Positions 35,690-44,543 of a stretch of DNA of 64,000 bases are shown one piece after another. This stretch comes from Streptacidiphilus sp. P02-A3a (GTDB lineage Bacteria; Actinomycetota; Actinomycetes; Streptomycetales; Streptomycetaceae). The position numbers were made by a program, and so were the translations under genes. Positions within the stretch are counted from its first letter, which is position 1. Every line of letters starts with the position of its first letter. Under the pieces are notes generated by a model. It searched no databases. It worked only from the letters and a program-made list of their open reading frames with translations, and was not told the origin of the DNA. The stretch covers positions 4,659,922-4,723,921 of the forward strand of contig NZ_CP048289.1 of the NCBI RefSeq assembly GCF_014084105.1. The letters run 5' to 3'.

Positions 35690-36915
35690 GATCGTCGTCC
35701 TTTCCGGTCAGCTGCGGGAGTGGCCGCGGCACGTGTCGGGTGGCTGGTGTAGCCCACGGCGGCGATGATCGCCGCGCAGTGGTCCTGGCTTCGGGAGCCG
35801 GTGAGCCGCCGCAACTGCCCGACCCGCTGCACGACGGTGCGCGCGGAAAGGCCCTGCTCGTCCCCGATCTGCCGGGCTGTACGCGCCATGAGCCACCCGG
35901 CGACGACCTGCTGCACCGGTTCGGGCAGGCGCTCGGGGGGCACGGTGGGATGCGTGGACGCCAGGACGTTGGCGCGGTCGATCTGACCGGTCTCCACGGC
36001 CCGGGCTATCGCCTCCCGTGTGCACTGCGCGCCGAAGTACGTCGTGATCCGGTAGAAGTTCCTGACGATGGCCGGGGGCGTGATGTGAAGCTGCTCCGCC
36101 AGTTCGGCGCGTGGGATGCCCACCGCCGTGCTGCGCAGGATGGTCCAGGCCCGGGCTGACAGCTGCTCCGGCGCGGGCGCGGCCGGGATCACCTCGTCCT
36201 GGGCCTCGGCGAACGTCAGCGCGCCCATGCCGCCCAGGACCCGCCGGACGGCCATCTCGCCTACGCCGTACCGCTCAGCGATCGTCCCGGCGTCCGACCC
36301 CTGCGTGAACATCTCCACGATCCGTGTGCGGACGCTGAAGTCGCCCAACTCGGCGAGCTGGCGGTGCATGGCGCGCTGGGACTCGGCACGGGGCCGTTCG
36401 GGGGTCCGCCAGCGCTCGATCTCGCTCTTCAGCAGGCGGTAGTCGATCTGGTAGAGGTGGGCCAGGTCCGCCAGCGTCTCGCCGACCTCGTCGTACCGGC
36501 GTTCCAGGTCCTCCTGGAGCGTCCGCACCTTCTTGTCACCCGGGCTCCGGTAGGACGTCGGCCCCCGGCGCTTTGTCGAGCGGGGCCGCTTCGGTGTGCC
36601 CTGGGCGTCCAGGATCCTCTGGATCGTTGCCGGGGACACACCGAAGAACGTGGCCAGCTCCTGCATGCTCCACTGGTCCTGCGGATTGCTGTACAGCAGC
36701 GAGATCAGCGTCTTGGGCAGCCGAGCCACGTACTGGCGAGCGATGGTCAACGCGCCCGCCCGGCCCCTCAGCGGCACTCCCTGCTGGCGCAGAATGCGGC
36801 GTATTGGCTGCTCTCCGCACGAGCACCGCTCTGCGATGGTGCGGATGGCGCAACCGCCTTCGTACCACTCAACGATCTCACGGACCGTCAGGGGCACATT
36901 GGATGTCTCGGACAA
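35686..36915 (-). CDS. Protein with several helix-turn-helix modules
   Basis: At least four HTH-like units are visible in this 409-residue protein: IVEWYEGGCAIRTIAERCS, ELATFFGVSPATIQRILDA, IAERYGVGEMAVRRVLGG and a LuxR-like end MARTARQIGDEQGLSARTVV. There is no sensor or enzymatic domain. Repeated HTH units suggest binding to extended or multiple DNA sites. The start is TTG at 36915 after GAGAG; a GTG at 36897 is an alternative. It lies 43 bp after the XRE gene and runs into a truncated methyltransferase. Confidence 0.7.
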   Translation of the reverse strand: MSETSNVPLTVREIVEWYEGGCAIRTIAERCSCGEQPIRRILRQQGVPLRGRAGALTIARQYVARLPKTLISLLYSNPQDQWSMQELATFFGVSPATIQRILDAQGTPKRPRSTKRRGPTSYRSPGDKKVRTLQEDLERRYDEVGETLADLAHLYQIDYRLLKSEIERWRTPERPRAESQRAMHRQLAELGDFSVRTRIVEMFTQGSDAGTIAERYGVGEMAVRRVLGGMGALTFAEAQDEVIPAAPAPEQLSARAWTILRSTAVGIPRAELAEQLHITPPAIVRNFYRITTYFGAQCTREAIARAVETGQIDRANVLASTHPTVPPERLPEPVQQVVAGWLMARTARQIGDEQGLSARTVVQRVGQLRRLTGSRSQDHCAAIIAAVGYTSHPTRAAATPAADRKGRRS

Positions 36916-36958
36916 AGTGCTCTCATCAGAAGTCGAGCCGGCGGGGAACGAAGGACGG

Positions 36959-37915
36959 TCAGCAGCCGTCCGGCAACGGGCCCGTCAGGTCCGCGCGCGG
37001 GTCCTGGCGGCGTCCGCCGGGGTGCCAGGTGGGGGGCCGCCGCGCAGCAGCCCGGGTGGCGCGCAGGGTCTGCTGGAGCGCCCGCAGCTGCTCCAGGCTG
37101 CGGGCCGGGCTGGCGGCGACCAGCTCCTGCTGGTCCAGGGCCGCCGCCAGGTCCCGGATCCGCGTCGGGTCGCTGACGTAGTGGGCACCGGCGCTGGTCT
37201 CCCGCATCGACACCACGATGGGCCCCGACCCGCTCGACAGGGTCAACTCACTGACGTGGGAACCCTGGGCTGTCCGCTCCCGGTACTGCGGCAGCACCCG
37301 GATCACGGCCATGCCCAGGGTGACCGCGCGCCGCAGGACAGCGATCTGGGGGATCATGATGTCCGGCTCGGCCTCGGCCAGGGTCAGGACAGCCCCGTTC
37401 AGCACCACGCTCACGGGATCGAAGCGCGGTCCGCGCCTGCGCAGAGGGATCGGTCTGGCTGCGGCCGACGGGTTGCCGGGATCCCGGTGCCAGACCCCGT
37501 TGACCTTGCCCCGCAGGCCCTGCGCGTACGCGTCGGTCTGGAACATGCCCGGGATGATGGAGGTGCACCCGAACCTGACCCGTGATGCCCGCCGCTCCAA
37601 GTACGCGGCCCGCTCAAGCCAGCCGGGGCCGTGGTCGGTGCACGTGTGCGGGTCGGTGCCGGACCGCACCTGGTCCCACATCCGCAGCAGTGCCCCGCGC
37701 TCGGCGGTCGAGGCCCGGTAGAGGACGCACAACTGGCTGACCCGCCCGCGAGGCAGGCCCACCATCCCACGCTCCAGCCGTGAGACCACGGCGAACCGCA
37801 GACCCAGGTGCCGCGCGGCCTCGTCCTGACTCAGGCCGCTGCGCTTGCGCAGGATGTACATCTGGGCCCCGATCACCACGTACGCGGCCGGGACCAGGGC
37901 ATCGCGCTCACCCAT
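36959..37915 (-). CDS. XRE regulator with DUF5753-like C-terminus
   Basis: This 318-residue protein has an N-terminal XRE HTH: MYILRKRSGLSQDEAARHLG, FAVVSRLERGMVGLPRG. The C-terminal part (WLERAAYLERRASRVRFGCT, IIPGMFQTDAYA, VLNGAVLTLAEAEPDIMI, IRVLPQ) is the DUF5753 domain. Such regulators often accompany small secreted or RiPP-like peptides and ATP-binding proteins in Streptomyces. The start ATG overlaps the stop of the upstream small gene by 8 bp, making it part of the PIMT operon. Confidence 0.88.
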   Translation of the reverse strand: MGERDALVPAAYVVIGAQMYILRKRSGLSQDEAARHLGLRFAVVSRLERGMVGLPRGRVSQLCVLYRASTAERGALLRMWDQVRSGTDPHTCTDHGPGWLERAAYLERRASRVRFGCTSIIPGMFQTDAYAQGLRGKVNGVWHRDPGNPSAAARPIPLRRRGPRFDPVSVVLNGAVLTLAEAEPDIMIPQIAVLRRAVTLGMAVIRVLPQYRERTAQGSHVSELTLSSGSGPIVVSMRETSAGAHYVSDPTRIRDLAAALDQQELVAASPARSLEQLRALQQTLRATRAAARRPPTWHPGGRRQDPRADLTGPLPDGC

Positions 37916-38234
37916 GGCCGCGGCCCACCCCACCCGGGGCCCCGTCGGCGCCCCGATACGCGGCGATGACGGCCGCCAGGCCGTCATCCAGGCAGGTGGG
38001 GTTCGCGGCCAGCAGCAGGCTGCGGTGTAGGTCGGCCGCCGCGCGGCCGTCCAGGCAGCACGGCCCCTGGGCGCCCAGCAGCAACCGCCGCGCTCGGCCG
38101 CCGAGGAAGACCAGCAGCATGACCTCCAGCCGGTCATCGCTGCGGCGTGTCCGTGGAGTCAGCACCGGGCCCAGCGCGGAATCGGGCACCGGCGCCAGGA
38201 CCCGGTCGTACCGCCACTCACGTAACGCGGTCAC
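37908..38234 (-). CDS. Small hypothetical protein in the PIMT operon
   Basis: A 108-residue frame from GTG overlapping the PIMT stop (GTGA); its stop overlaps the XRE start. The sequence has an Arg-rich N-terminal half, LEVMLLVFLGGRARRLLLGA and a helical LHRSLLLAANPTCLDDGLAA. No family recognised. Coupling on both sides strongly supports that it is expressed. Confidence 0.6.
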   Translation of the reverse strand: MTALREWRYDRVLAPVPDSALGPVLTPRTRRSDDRLEVMLLVFLGGRARRLLLGAQGPCCLDGRAAADLHRSLLLAANPTCLDDGLAAVIAAYRGADGAPGGVGRGHG

Positions 38235-39421
38235 GACCGGGCACCCCCGACCCGCGCGAACACCGCGCTACGCGGGTCGTCGAACCACATCGACTGCTTG
38301 CCCTCGGGGGTGATCGTCAACCCGAAACGCTCCAGGCCCGGCCGGTTCCGCGCCTCGAACCACTGGTGCACGGACTCGACCTCGCGCAGCAGCCCACGAG
38401 GACCGAACCGCCGCACCTGCGCGCCCGCCTGACCCGCACCGTCCAGGTCGAAGCGCACCCACGACTCCCAGTCCGCCGTGTGCAGCCACACCCGCGCCAC
38501 CGGGCTACCCGCATCCGGCTGCTCCCGCAGGAACGCGACGTCCCGCAGTCGCGCACCCATGACGAACCGCTCGTCGTCGTCCCGCAGGACACTCCAGATG
38601 TCCAGGCCGCTCCCGCAGGGCTCGCCGGCGTCCGCGCGGGGCAGCACCGGATCGTGGCGCAGCTCACGGCGCTCCGGCAGGAACGACCCGTGGCCGGCGA
38701 ACCGGCCCTCGGCCGACCGGTCGGCGGCCACCCGCGCCTTCAGCGTGCCCCACGCGCCCCAGCTCGTGCACCAGGGCGTCACGATGATGCCGCCGGGCGC
38801 GGTCTGGTCCACCCACGCCGCAGGCACCGAGGACACCGCGTACCCGGACACCACCCGGTCGTACGGCGCCCGGCCCGGCCAGCCCTCGGCACCGTCACCG
38901 ACCACGTTCGCCACGCGCAGATATTCTCGGCCGCCCTTGGTGGTGTTCACTTCCGCCTGCTCGGACAGCGCGGCATCGACCTCGACCGAGGTCACCCGGG
39001 AGTCGGGCAGATGCTGCGAGATCAACGCAGCCGTCCAGCCGGTACCGCCGCCCAGCTCCAACACCCGGTGCCCGTACTCCAGCTCCAGATCCGTCAGCAG
39101 CCGAGCCACCGCGTGCGGGCGCGGCACCGAGCTGGTCACCTGCGTCCGAGAGTCCGGCTCGCTGCCCGTACCCGGCTCCCACCGCACCACCGCGTAGGAG
39201 TCCTGGTAGGCGGCCCGCATCCATCCCTCGGGGTCCCGCGCCCGGTCGAACCGGTGGTAAGGCTCGCCGCCGAGCGGCGCCCAGATCACCTGGGGCATGA
39301 ACCAGTGCCGGGGCAGCAGCGAGAACGTGTCCAGCAGGCGGCCCGGCAGCACGCCGGACGCCCCCAGCTTCTCGACCAGGTCGGCCCGCAAGCGTACTGC
39401 GGTGATCGTCGTCGACGGCAT
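38231..39421 (-). CDS. Protein-L-isoaspartate O-methyltransferase-like (PIMT) enzyme
   Basis: In this 396-residue protein, the N-terminal half is a PIMT-type SAM methyltransferase: LLPRHWFMPQVIWAPLGGEP, TSSVPRPHAVARLL, motif I VLELGGGTGWTAALIS (120-135), VTSVEVDAAL and APYDRVVSGYAVSSVPAAW. About 170 further residues form an extra C-terminal domain. Repair PIMTs methylate isoaspartate; operon-borne relatives with such extensions can methylate Asp in RiPP precursors to form aspartimide. An ATG at 39433 is possible, but 39421 has the better GAGGG site. It lies between an RsbW-like ATPase and a small gene. Confidence 0.82.
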   Translation of the reverse strand: MPSTTITAVRLRADLVEKLGASGVLPGRLLDTFSLLPRHWFMPQVIWAPLGGEPYHRFDRARDPEGWMRAAYQDSYAVVRWEPGTGSEPDSRTQVTSSVPRPHAVARLLTDLELEYGHRVLELGGGTGWTAALISQHLPDSRVTSVEVDAALSEQAEVNTTKGGREYLRVANVVGDGAEGWPGRAPYDRVVSGYAVSSVPAAWVDQTAPGGIIVTPWCTSWGAWGTLKARVAADRSAEGRFAGHGSFLPERRELRHDPVLPRADAGEPCGSGLDIWSVLRDDDERFVMGARLRDVAFLREQPDAGSPVARVWLHTADWESWVRFDLDGAGQAGAQVRRFGPRGLLREVESVHQWFEARNRPGLERFGLTITPEGKQSMWFDDPRSAVFARVGGARS

Positions 39422-39529
39422 CGGTGCCCTCATTCGGTCTTGTGATGGGTGGTGGTCGGCAGCGACCGCCGACCAAGGGGGTGGTGTCCTGTGCGGCCGG
39501 GGCGGGCAGGCGCCCGGCCGCACAGGAGA

Positions 39530-40078
39530 TCAAGAGGCGCGCAGTCCCGCGTGGGACAGCGGCGCGGCCACCGGTACCGGCCGGGGCAGTCGGGCACTGA
39601 CAGCGCGGTGCCCAGCGTTGTCCGGCGCGCCAGCAGCAGCGCTGGGGCCGGTCGGCGCGGGGGCGGCTTCCTCGGGCAGGCTCAAGACCAGCCACACGTC
39701 CTTGCCGGTGGCCCGCAGTTCGCACCCCCAGTCGTCGGCCAGGGCCTCGATCAGCTGCATGCCGCGCCCGGACTCCTCAGTGCCGCCGGCGCCCCGCGCG
39801 CGGGGCACCACCCGCGAGGAATCGGACGCCACCACAAGCACCCGCCCCGGCCGGGCCGCCACACCGACCTCCACGGTCCCGCTGGTGACCTCCCCGTGCT
39901 GGATCGCGTTCGCCACCAGCTCGGTCACCAGCAGCTCCAGGGTGGCCGCCGTCTCCTCCGTGAGGCCGAAACCCCAGAACAGGAGCTGCGCCACGACCCG
40001 GCGCCGGGTGAAGGCGACCGCTGCTGCCGTGGCCGGTACCGACCAGCGGATCCCCTGACCGCAGTCGGGCGGCGTCAT
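39530..40078 (-). CDS. RsbW-like ATP-binding protein in the PIMT operon
   Basis: A 182-residue GHKL ATPase domain: N-box LLVTELVANAIQHGE, G1 ASDSSRVVP and G2 ESGRGMQLIEALADDW, then a Pro/Ala-rich tail. It is similar in type to the protein at 3046-3537. The start overlaps the stop of the preceding 87-residue ORF (ATGA). Possible roles are an anti-sigma kinase or regulator of this operon. Confidence 0.83.
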   Translation of the reverse strand: MTPPDCGQGIRWSVPATAAAVAFTRRRVVAQLLFWGFGLTEETAATLELLVTELVANAIQHGEVTSGTVEVGVAARPGRVLVVASDSSRVVPRARGAGGTEESGRGMQLIEALADDWGCELRATGKDVWLVLSLPEEAAPAPTGPSAAAGAPDNAGHRAVSARLPRPVPVAAPLSHAGLRAS

Positions 40079-40338
40079 GACGGCTCGCCGTCCTGGACGG
40101 CCGACGACCGCCCCGCCGAGGTGAAGAAGTCCACCTCCGGCTCCAGCAGGTGCCGGTGCGGCTCGGGCCCGGCCGCACCGCGCACCGCGGCTGCCGCCGC
40201 CACCCGCGCCGCCGACACGAAACCCCCGGACAGATCGAAGCCGGGGACGCGTAACTCGACCTGCACGACAGCCAGGTCGGTCGGGATCTTGGGGTGGTTG
40301 CTCGTCCTGCGCTGGGGGAGCGGCTGAGACGATGACAC
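40075..40338 (-). CDS. 87-residue protein heading the PIMT operon
   Basis: The frame from GTG 40338 has a GGAG site at good spacing and is coupled to the ATPase start. The sequence includes KIPTDLAVVQVELRVPGFDL, an Ala/Val-rich helix, HRHLLEPEVDFF and a C-terminal SSAVQDGEPS with an Asp-Gly pair. It has no Cys. As the first small gene before an anti-sigma-like ATPase and a PIMT, it could be a methylation substrate (precursor-like), but nothing proves this. A longer upstream frame to 40527 lacks a good start. Confidence 0.6.
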   Translation of the reverse strand: MSSSQPLPQRRTSNHPKIPTDLAVVQVELRVPGFDLSGGFVSAARVAAAAAVRGAAGPEPHRHLLEPEVDFFTSAGRSSAVQDGEPS

Positions 40339-40623
40339 GGGAACTCCAGGGGGCAGCGCGGGACGGAGGACTTCTTCCGTCCCGGGGTTCGGTGGCTCAA
40401 TCTGGCGCGTCAGGCACTGATTCCAGCCGGATTGCCTACTCAGCGTTGGGGCATCGGGCGTGAGTAGTCGTGAGAGCAGCAGACCTTGATCCTTCTCAGC
40501 GTGAATTCCTGTACCTCGACGACTCACGCCCGGAGACGGGGGCGGACTGCACGCCGCTCGCCGTGCCCGAAGTGGGGCAGCGAGTGACGTAACTCCATGT
40601 CAGCACGTTTTGAGGGGGCTATG

Positions 40624-40640
40624 TTTCACAAAATGTGAAA
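40624..40640. promoter_or_regulatory. Perfect palindrome TTTCACAAAATGTGAAA
   Basis: Seven-base arms around AAA, AT-rich in an otherwise GC-rich area, upstream of the PIMT operon and downstream of the broken XRE gene. It is a plausible operator for an XRE-type regulator. The rest of 40339-40697 holds no gene. Confidence 0.5.
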
Positions 40641-40644
40641 GCCG

Positions 40645-40678
40645 AAGCCCCACCCTGGATGGTCCCAAGATGGGGCTT
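40645..40678. terminator. Hairpin AAGCCCCA...TGGGGCTT
   Basis: Eight-base perfect stem (40645-40652 with 40671-40678) and an 18-base loop, 19 bp past the stop of the broken XRE gene. It probably terminates that transcript. Confidence 0.55.
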
Positions 40679-40697
40679 AAATGCCTGGTCAGGGCCG

Positions 40698-41901
40698 TTA
40701 TACGTTGATCCAGGCGGCGTACCGGGCTAGTCGCTCGGAACGCTTCTTCTCGGCGCTGACCAGGCCGAATACGGTTTCACGGACCAGTGGGTGCCGACGG
40801 GCCTGTTCCGGGGCAACTTCGGCCGCACGCTCCAGTTCTTCCAGGGCTCCGAGGTGCTGGCCATGCTGGCCTTGGCCCTGGCCATGTCGATGTGGTGGTG
40901 GCCGATCCGGGACGGCAACCAGCCGCGGGGAAGTGGAGGTTCTTCGCTGCCTTCACGGCTTTCTCCGGCTCGCCGGCCTCGACCGCCGTCATGGTGCGGT
41001 GGACTTGGACATTCGTTGCCCCGAACCCAAACCAGAACTGCTGCCAGTGCCCTTCGCCGACCTGCTCGGCATCCGCTGGGCTTCGGTGAGATGGTGCTTG
41101 GTGGCGCTGTCGTCATGCTGCCTGGCTGCGATGACTGAAGCGCCGAGGTGAAGCTGTCCCCGAGCTACCAACGCACCGGGTGTCCGCTCGTCGGTGCCGT
41201 CGAGATACCGGACCCCGGATGCGTTCAGTCGCTCACAGGCCGCGTAGTCCTTCTCACGCAGGTAGGCGGTTACCCGCAGGTACTCCCGTGCGGCCCGCAG
41301 CCCGGGGGCCCGGTCGCCGGCCTGCGCAGCGGCCCAGTCCATGCGGGTGAGAGCGACAGCGGAGAGATCCGGCATCCGCATGGCGATGGCGTAGGTGTGG
41401 CCCAGGCGGTACGCCTCGGCGAGCAGTCCCCACACCTCTACCTGGTCGCGGCCGGTCCACAGGTGGGCGGCCGTGTGGAGCTCGGCCAGGAGGGCGGGCA
41501 GCCGAGTAGCTATCCGTCCATAGTTCGCTGCCTGCCCGACCTTGTTCGCGGTGGCGACGGCCTTCCGCAGGGTGGCGAGGGAGCGGGGCTGGATGGTCTC
41601 ATCCGGAGGCAGGTCGTAGAGGTCGAGGGGCGGACCGGAGCGGACCGGCCAGCGCCAGAAGTGCAGCAGCATCCATTTGGGCCAATGTACGACGCGCTGG
41701 TCAGCGCCTGCGGGTCAATCAGGAGAGCGCGGGCGCATGCGGCGATGAAAGCGGGAGTGGGCTGCCGGTTTGCTGTCTCGACCTTCGTTAACAGGCTGTA
41801 GCTGACGTTCGCAGCTGCGGCTAGCTCCTGCTGCTGTATCCAGCCGCCAGCCGGTGCACGGCGATGCGCTTCGCTATGCCAATGTCCTTCTCATCTGGCA
41901 T
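40698..41901 (-). pseudogene. XRE regulator with TPR-like domain, broken by frameshifts
   Basis: The start MPDEKDIGIAKRIAVHRLAA (ATG 41901) shifts frame within 20 codons. QQELAAAANVSYSLLTKVET then resumes the HTH, and RDQVEVWGLLAEAYRLGHTY, SAVALTRMDWAAAQAGDR the TPR region. Further shifts near 41080 and 40925 separate EAGEPEKAVKAAKNLHFP from the end (EELERAAEVAPEQARRHPLV, ERLARYAAWINV, stop at 40698-40700). All parts are in order, so this is a recently broken gene or one hit by sequencing errors. Confidence 0.8.
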
Positions 41902-42162
41902 TGTTGACTCCTCTCGGTAGTTCGCCCTACCTGGGAAGGTACCCGTCAAATGTGGACGGTGACCACGAAATGCCCTGGCTCTCACTCCCGTGGGGCCGGG
42001 GCATTCGTGATCACGCCGTACTACCCTGCCCGCTGGCCTTCGCGCGGTCGTTCCACGGGTTCTCGCTGCCGCGCTGCGCCCGGTCCAGGTACTCCCGCTT
42101 CACGGTGGAGCCGGCACCCACCAGCTCCGGCAGAAGCGCAGTCCCACCAGATTGCGGGCCCA

Positions 42163-42744
42163 GTGAGCACGTCACGGACATCCGGCGGACTGATCATCTT
42201 CTTGAACGGCACGTCGAGTTCTGGGAAGTCGAGCATCGCCAAGGAACTCCTCCCGATCCTGGACGACACCTACTTCCACATGTCGGTGGACGCCTTTCAT
42301 GCCATGCGGGCGCGGAAGGACTTCACGTCAGACGAGCTGACTTCCGTGCTCAAGCACACCTGGATGGGCTTCCACCGCGCAGTCGCCGGCATGGCTGCTG
42401 GCGGCAACAACATTGTGGTGGACCACGTCCTGAGCGAGCCCTGGCGTCTGCTCGACTGCGTCGCCCTGTTCGCTCCCGAAGACGTGGTGCTGGTCGGAGT
42501 GCACTGCCCGTTGCCGGAACTGGAACAGCGAGAGCAGGAGCGCGGGGACCGCCCACCGGGGCTGGCCGCACGCCAGATCGCCCAGGTCCATGCCCACGGC
42601 CTCTACGACATCGAGTGCGACACGAGCACCAGCAGTCCGGCCGACTGCGCTCGACAGATCAAGGACTTCCTTCCGCGCCGTCCGACCCCCACCGCCTTCG
42701 AGAACCTCCGGGCGAACCCTTCGGCCGATCAGCCGACCCGCTGA
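42163..42744 (+). CDS. Chloramphenicol phosphotransferase-like kinase (CPT family)
   Basis: This 193-residue P-loop kinase has a Walker A GTSSSGKSS (16-24), HMSVDAFHAM with the catalytic-type Asp43, GNNIVVDHVL and VLVGVHCPLPELEQREQERG. The CPT family includes the self-resistance enzyme that phosphorylates chloramphenicol, but most members have unknown substrates. GTG was chosen because the longer frame upstream to 41950 has no similarity; the ribosome site is weak. It is divergent from the broken XRE gene. Confidence 0.82.
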   Translation: MSTSRTSGGLIIFLNGTSSSGKSSIAKELLPILDDTYFHMSVDAFHAMRARKDFTSDELTSVLKHTWMGFHRAVAGMAAGGNNIVVDHVLSEPWRLLDCVALFAPEDVVLVGVHCPLPELEQREQERGDRPPGLAARQIAQVHAHGLYDIECDTSTSSPADCARQIKDFLPRRPTPTAFENLRANPSADQPTR

Positions 42745-42752
42745 TCCAGCAC

Positions 42753-42944
42753 TCACAGTTCAAGCAGCCACCGATCAGGTGGGGCCAAATTACTCGTTCG
42801 CGTCACGCCCCGATGATCGCCATTTGGGGCCAAATTACTCGTTCCGCTGGGCCATCGGAATCGTTCGAAGCCAGCGGGGGCGAGTTCCGCGACCAACTCG
42901 CCCAGATGTGGGCGCGACAGCCCGCAGAAGGCGCGATGGGACAT
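42753..42944 (-). pseudogene. Possible transposase N-terminal remnant
   Basis: The frame from ATG 42944 includes FCGLSRPHLGELVAELAPA, resembling the start of a DDE transposase family with an N-terminal LTGLSP.HLAELVAEL segment. It then runs into the direct repeats (TSNLAP twice) and stops. No catalytic part is present. The assignment rests on one motif. Confidence 0.35.
42781..42844. repeat. 19-bp direct repeat at 45-bp period
   Basis: GGGGCCAAATTACTCGTTC occurs at 42781-42799 and 42826-42844. Spaced direct repeats of this kind are found at the ends of some transposons, and a transposase-like remnant lies beside it. Confidence 0.65.
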
Positions 42945-43043
42945 GGCCGCGCGGACCTGTTTGATCTTCACACACCAGACAACTCGCGAGCCGTCCCTCC
43001 CCGCACTCACCGACCAAGATCGGTCGCACGTAGGGTCGGAGGC

Positions 43044-43699
43044 ATGACGACAACCCTTGCCGGCAGTGCCTTCGACTCGCTCCGCTCGACGCCGTGCCCG
43101 ACCAGGAGGCGCTGCGCCGGGCCTACGCACTCCCCAGCGACGCGGCCGTGCGCAAGCAGATGGCCGAACTCACCGAGCAGACCAGCTGGTTGATCGGCTG
43201 CTCATCGCTGGTCCTGGTTGCCAGCACGGATGCGAGGGCAACTGTGACGTCTCCCCGCGCGGCGGCCCCGCCGGGTTCGTCGCCGTCCTGGACGCACGCA
43301 CGGTGGCGATACCGGACGCGACCGGCAACAAGCGTCTGGACACCCTGCAGAACATCGTCGCCACCGGACGGGCCGGGCTGTTGTTCCTCATCCCTGGGCG
43401 CACCACGACGCTCAGGGTGAACGGCAGGGCTGTCGTCTCCACCCGCCGGAGCTGCTGTCGCAGCTGACCGCCGTGGGAAAGCCGCCAGCCAGTGCGCTGG
43501 TGCTAGGGATCGAGGAGGTCTACCGCACTGCCCCAAGTCGCTGCTGCGCAGCGGGGCCTGGAAGCCGGAGCAGTGGCTGCCGGCGGACGCCCAGCCGACC
43601 TCGGCCGAGGTGACGCTGGCCCAACTGCGGATGCCGGAGCTAACGATCGCCGACATCGAGCAAGCGGAGGCAGACACGTTGAAGTACCGATACGAGTGA
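43044..43699 (+). pseudogene. Pyridoxamine 5'-phosphate oxidase-like (MSMEG_1061-type) flavoprotein, frameshifted
   Basis: Pieces in three frames, in order: MTTTLAGSAFDSL, then PDQEALRRAYALPSDAAVRK with LIGCSSLVLVASTD, then NCDVSPRGGPAGFVAVLDAR and AGLLFLIPGRTTTLRVNGRA, then ELLSQLTAVGKPPASALVLG, and finally TSAEVTLAQLRMPELTIADI with the end KYRYE (stop 43697-43699). Together they form a full FMN-binding split-barrel protein. At least four one-base losses, each within a short run of identical bases, separate the pieces. Confidence 0.8.
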
Positions 43700-43714
43700 C
43701 GGCCCGATCTGCGA

Positions 43715-43936
43715 GTGAACACCAGCCAGCCGAAGCCGCAGGCCAACACGCCCAAGATCAATCGCGGGTCAGCCCGTAACCCAACGTGCGGGTCGTGCTC
43801 CATGGCGGACGGCTGCGGGAAGGGCTGCCCGGCGGCCGTGATCGCCAACGGGGGCCGGATCGGGGACTTGGACGCCGAGGTCTGCCCGGTCGCCCCGAAC
43901 CGCCGCGCGCTGCTGCCGGTGGTGGCCACCTCGTGA
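43715..43936 (+). pseudogene. SPASM domain: C-terminal part of the split radical SAM gene
   Basis: The 73-codon frame carries CGSCSMADGCGKGCPAAVIA and IGDLDAEVCPVAPNRRAL, the Cys spacing (CxxC...C...GC...C) of a SPASM auxiliary iron-sulphur domain. On its own it would be a small Cys-rich protein, but the pattern fits the missing end of the radical SAM protein at 32834-33646. The stop overlaps the next start (GTGA), so the radical SAM gene was once coupled to the thymidylate-kinase gene. Confidence 0.65.
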
Positions 43937-44543
43937 GCGGCCTGTTCGTGACCATCGACGGCCCCGGCGGGGTCGGCAAGTCCACCGTGCTGGAGCACGT
44001 CCGCCAGGGCTTCGTCCGCGACGGCATCCCGGTCCACGCACCACCGAGCCCTCCCACACCCGGCTCGGCGACCTGGCCGGCCGGCACCGAGACGTTCCGG
44101 GCATGGCCCTGGCCTGCCTGGTGGCGGCCGACCGCTCCACCACCTGGAGACCGAGATCACCCCGGCCGTGGAGCGCGGGGCGGTGGTCCTGTGCGACCGC
44201 TACATCGGTTCCTCCCTGGTCTGCAACGGCTGGACGGCGTGAGCTGGACACGGTGCGGGCGATGAACCGGGACGCCCTCCGCCCGGACCTGTCCGTGATC
44301 CTCAACGCCGACCCGGACGTGATCCGGGAGCGCCTGGCGGCGCGCGGCACCCACAGCCGCTTCGAGAAGACCCGGAGAGTGTCGAGAAAGAGCCCGGCCT
44401 GTTCGCGGAAGCCGCTACCTTTTGAGCGAGGTCGGCTTCCGTACCTTGGTCCTCGACTGCACCAGTCGTAGCCCCGAGCAGATCGCCGGTCTCATCTCAG
44501 CTGAGATCGCCATGCTGCTGACCAGGGGAAACCGTGCCACTGA
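43933..44543 (+). pseudogene. tmk: Thymidylate kinase-like gene, frameshifted
   Basis: Starts GTG with MSGLFVTIDGPGGVGKSTVL, a perfect Walker A and dTMP-kinase N-terminus. It continues in other frames as RGAVVLCDRYIGSSLV (the DR-Y motif), LDTVRAMNRDALRPDLSVIL, then FEKT.ESVEKEP and SEVGFRTLVLDCTSRSPEQI. At least five one-base losses interrupt it, for example GTGAG where GTGGAG is expected near 44240. Intact, it would phosphorylate dTMP or a related nucleotide. A second tmk in an accessory locus suggests a special nucleotide substrate. Confidence 0.78.

Noticed and set aside
36959..40338. FxLD-type lanthipeptide cluster
   Set aside because: The PIMT-like gene fits loosely, but no Cys/Ser/Thr-rich FxLD precursor or lanthionine synthetase is present, and the small proteins lack Cys-rich cores.
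42781..42844. CRISPR-like repeat pair
   Set aside because: Only two units, inside a probable transposase remnant; better explained as transposon-end sites.
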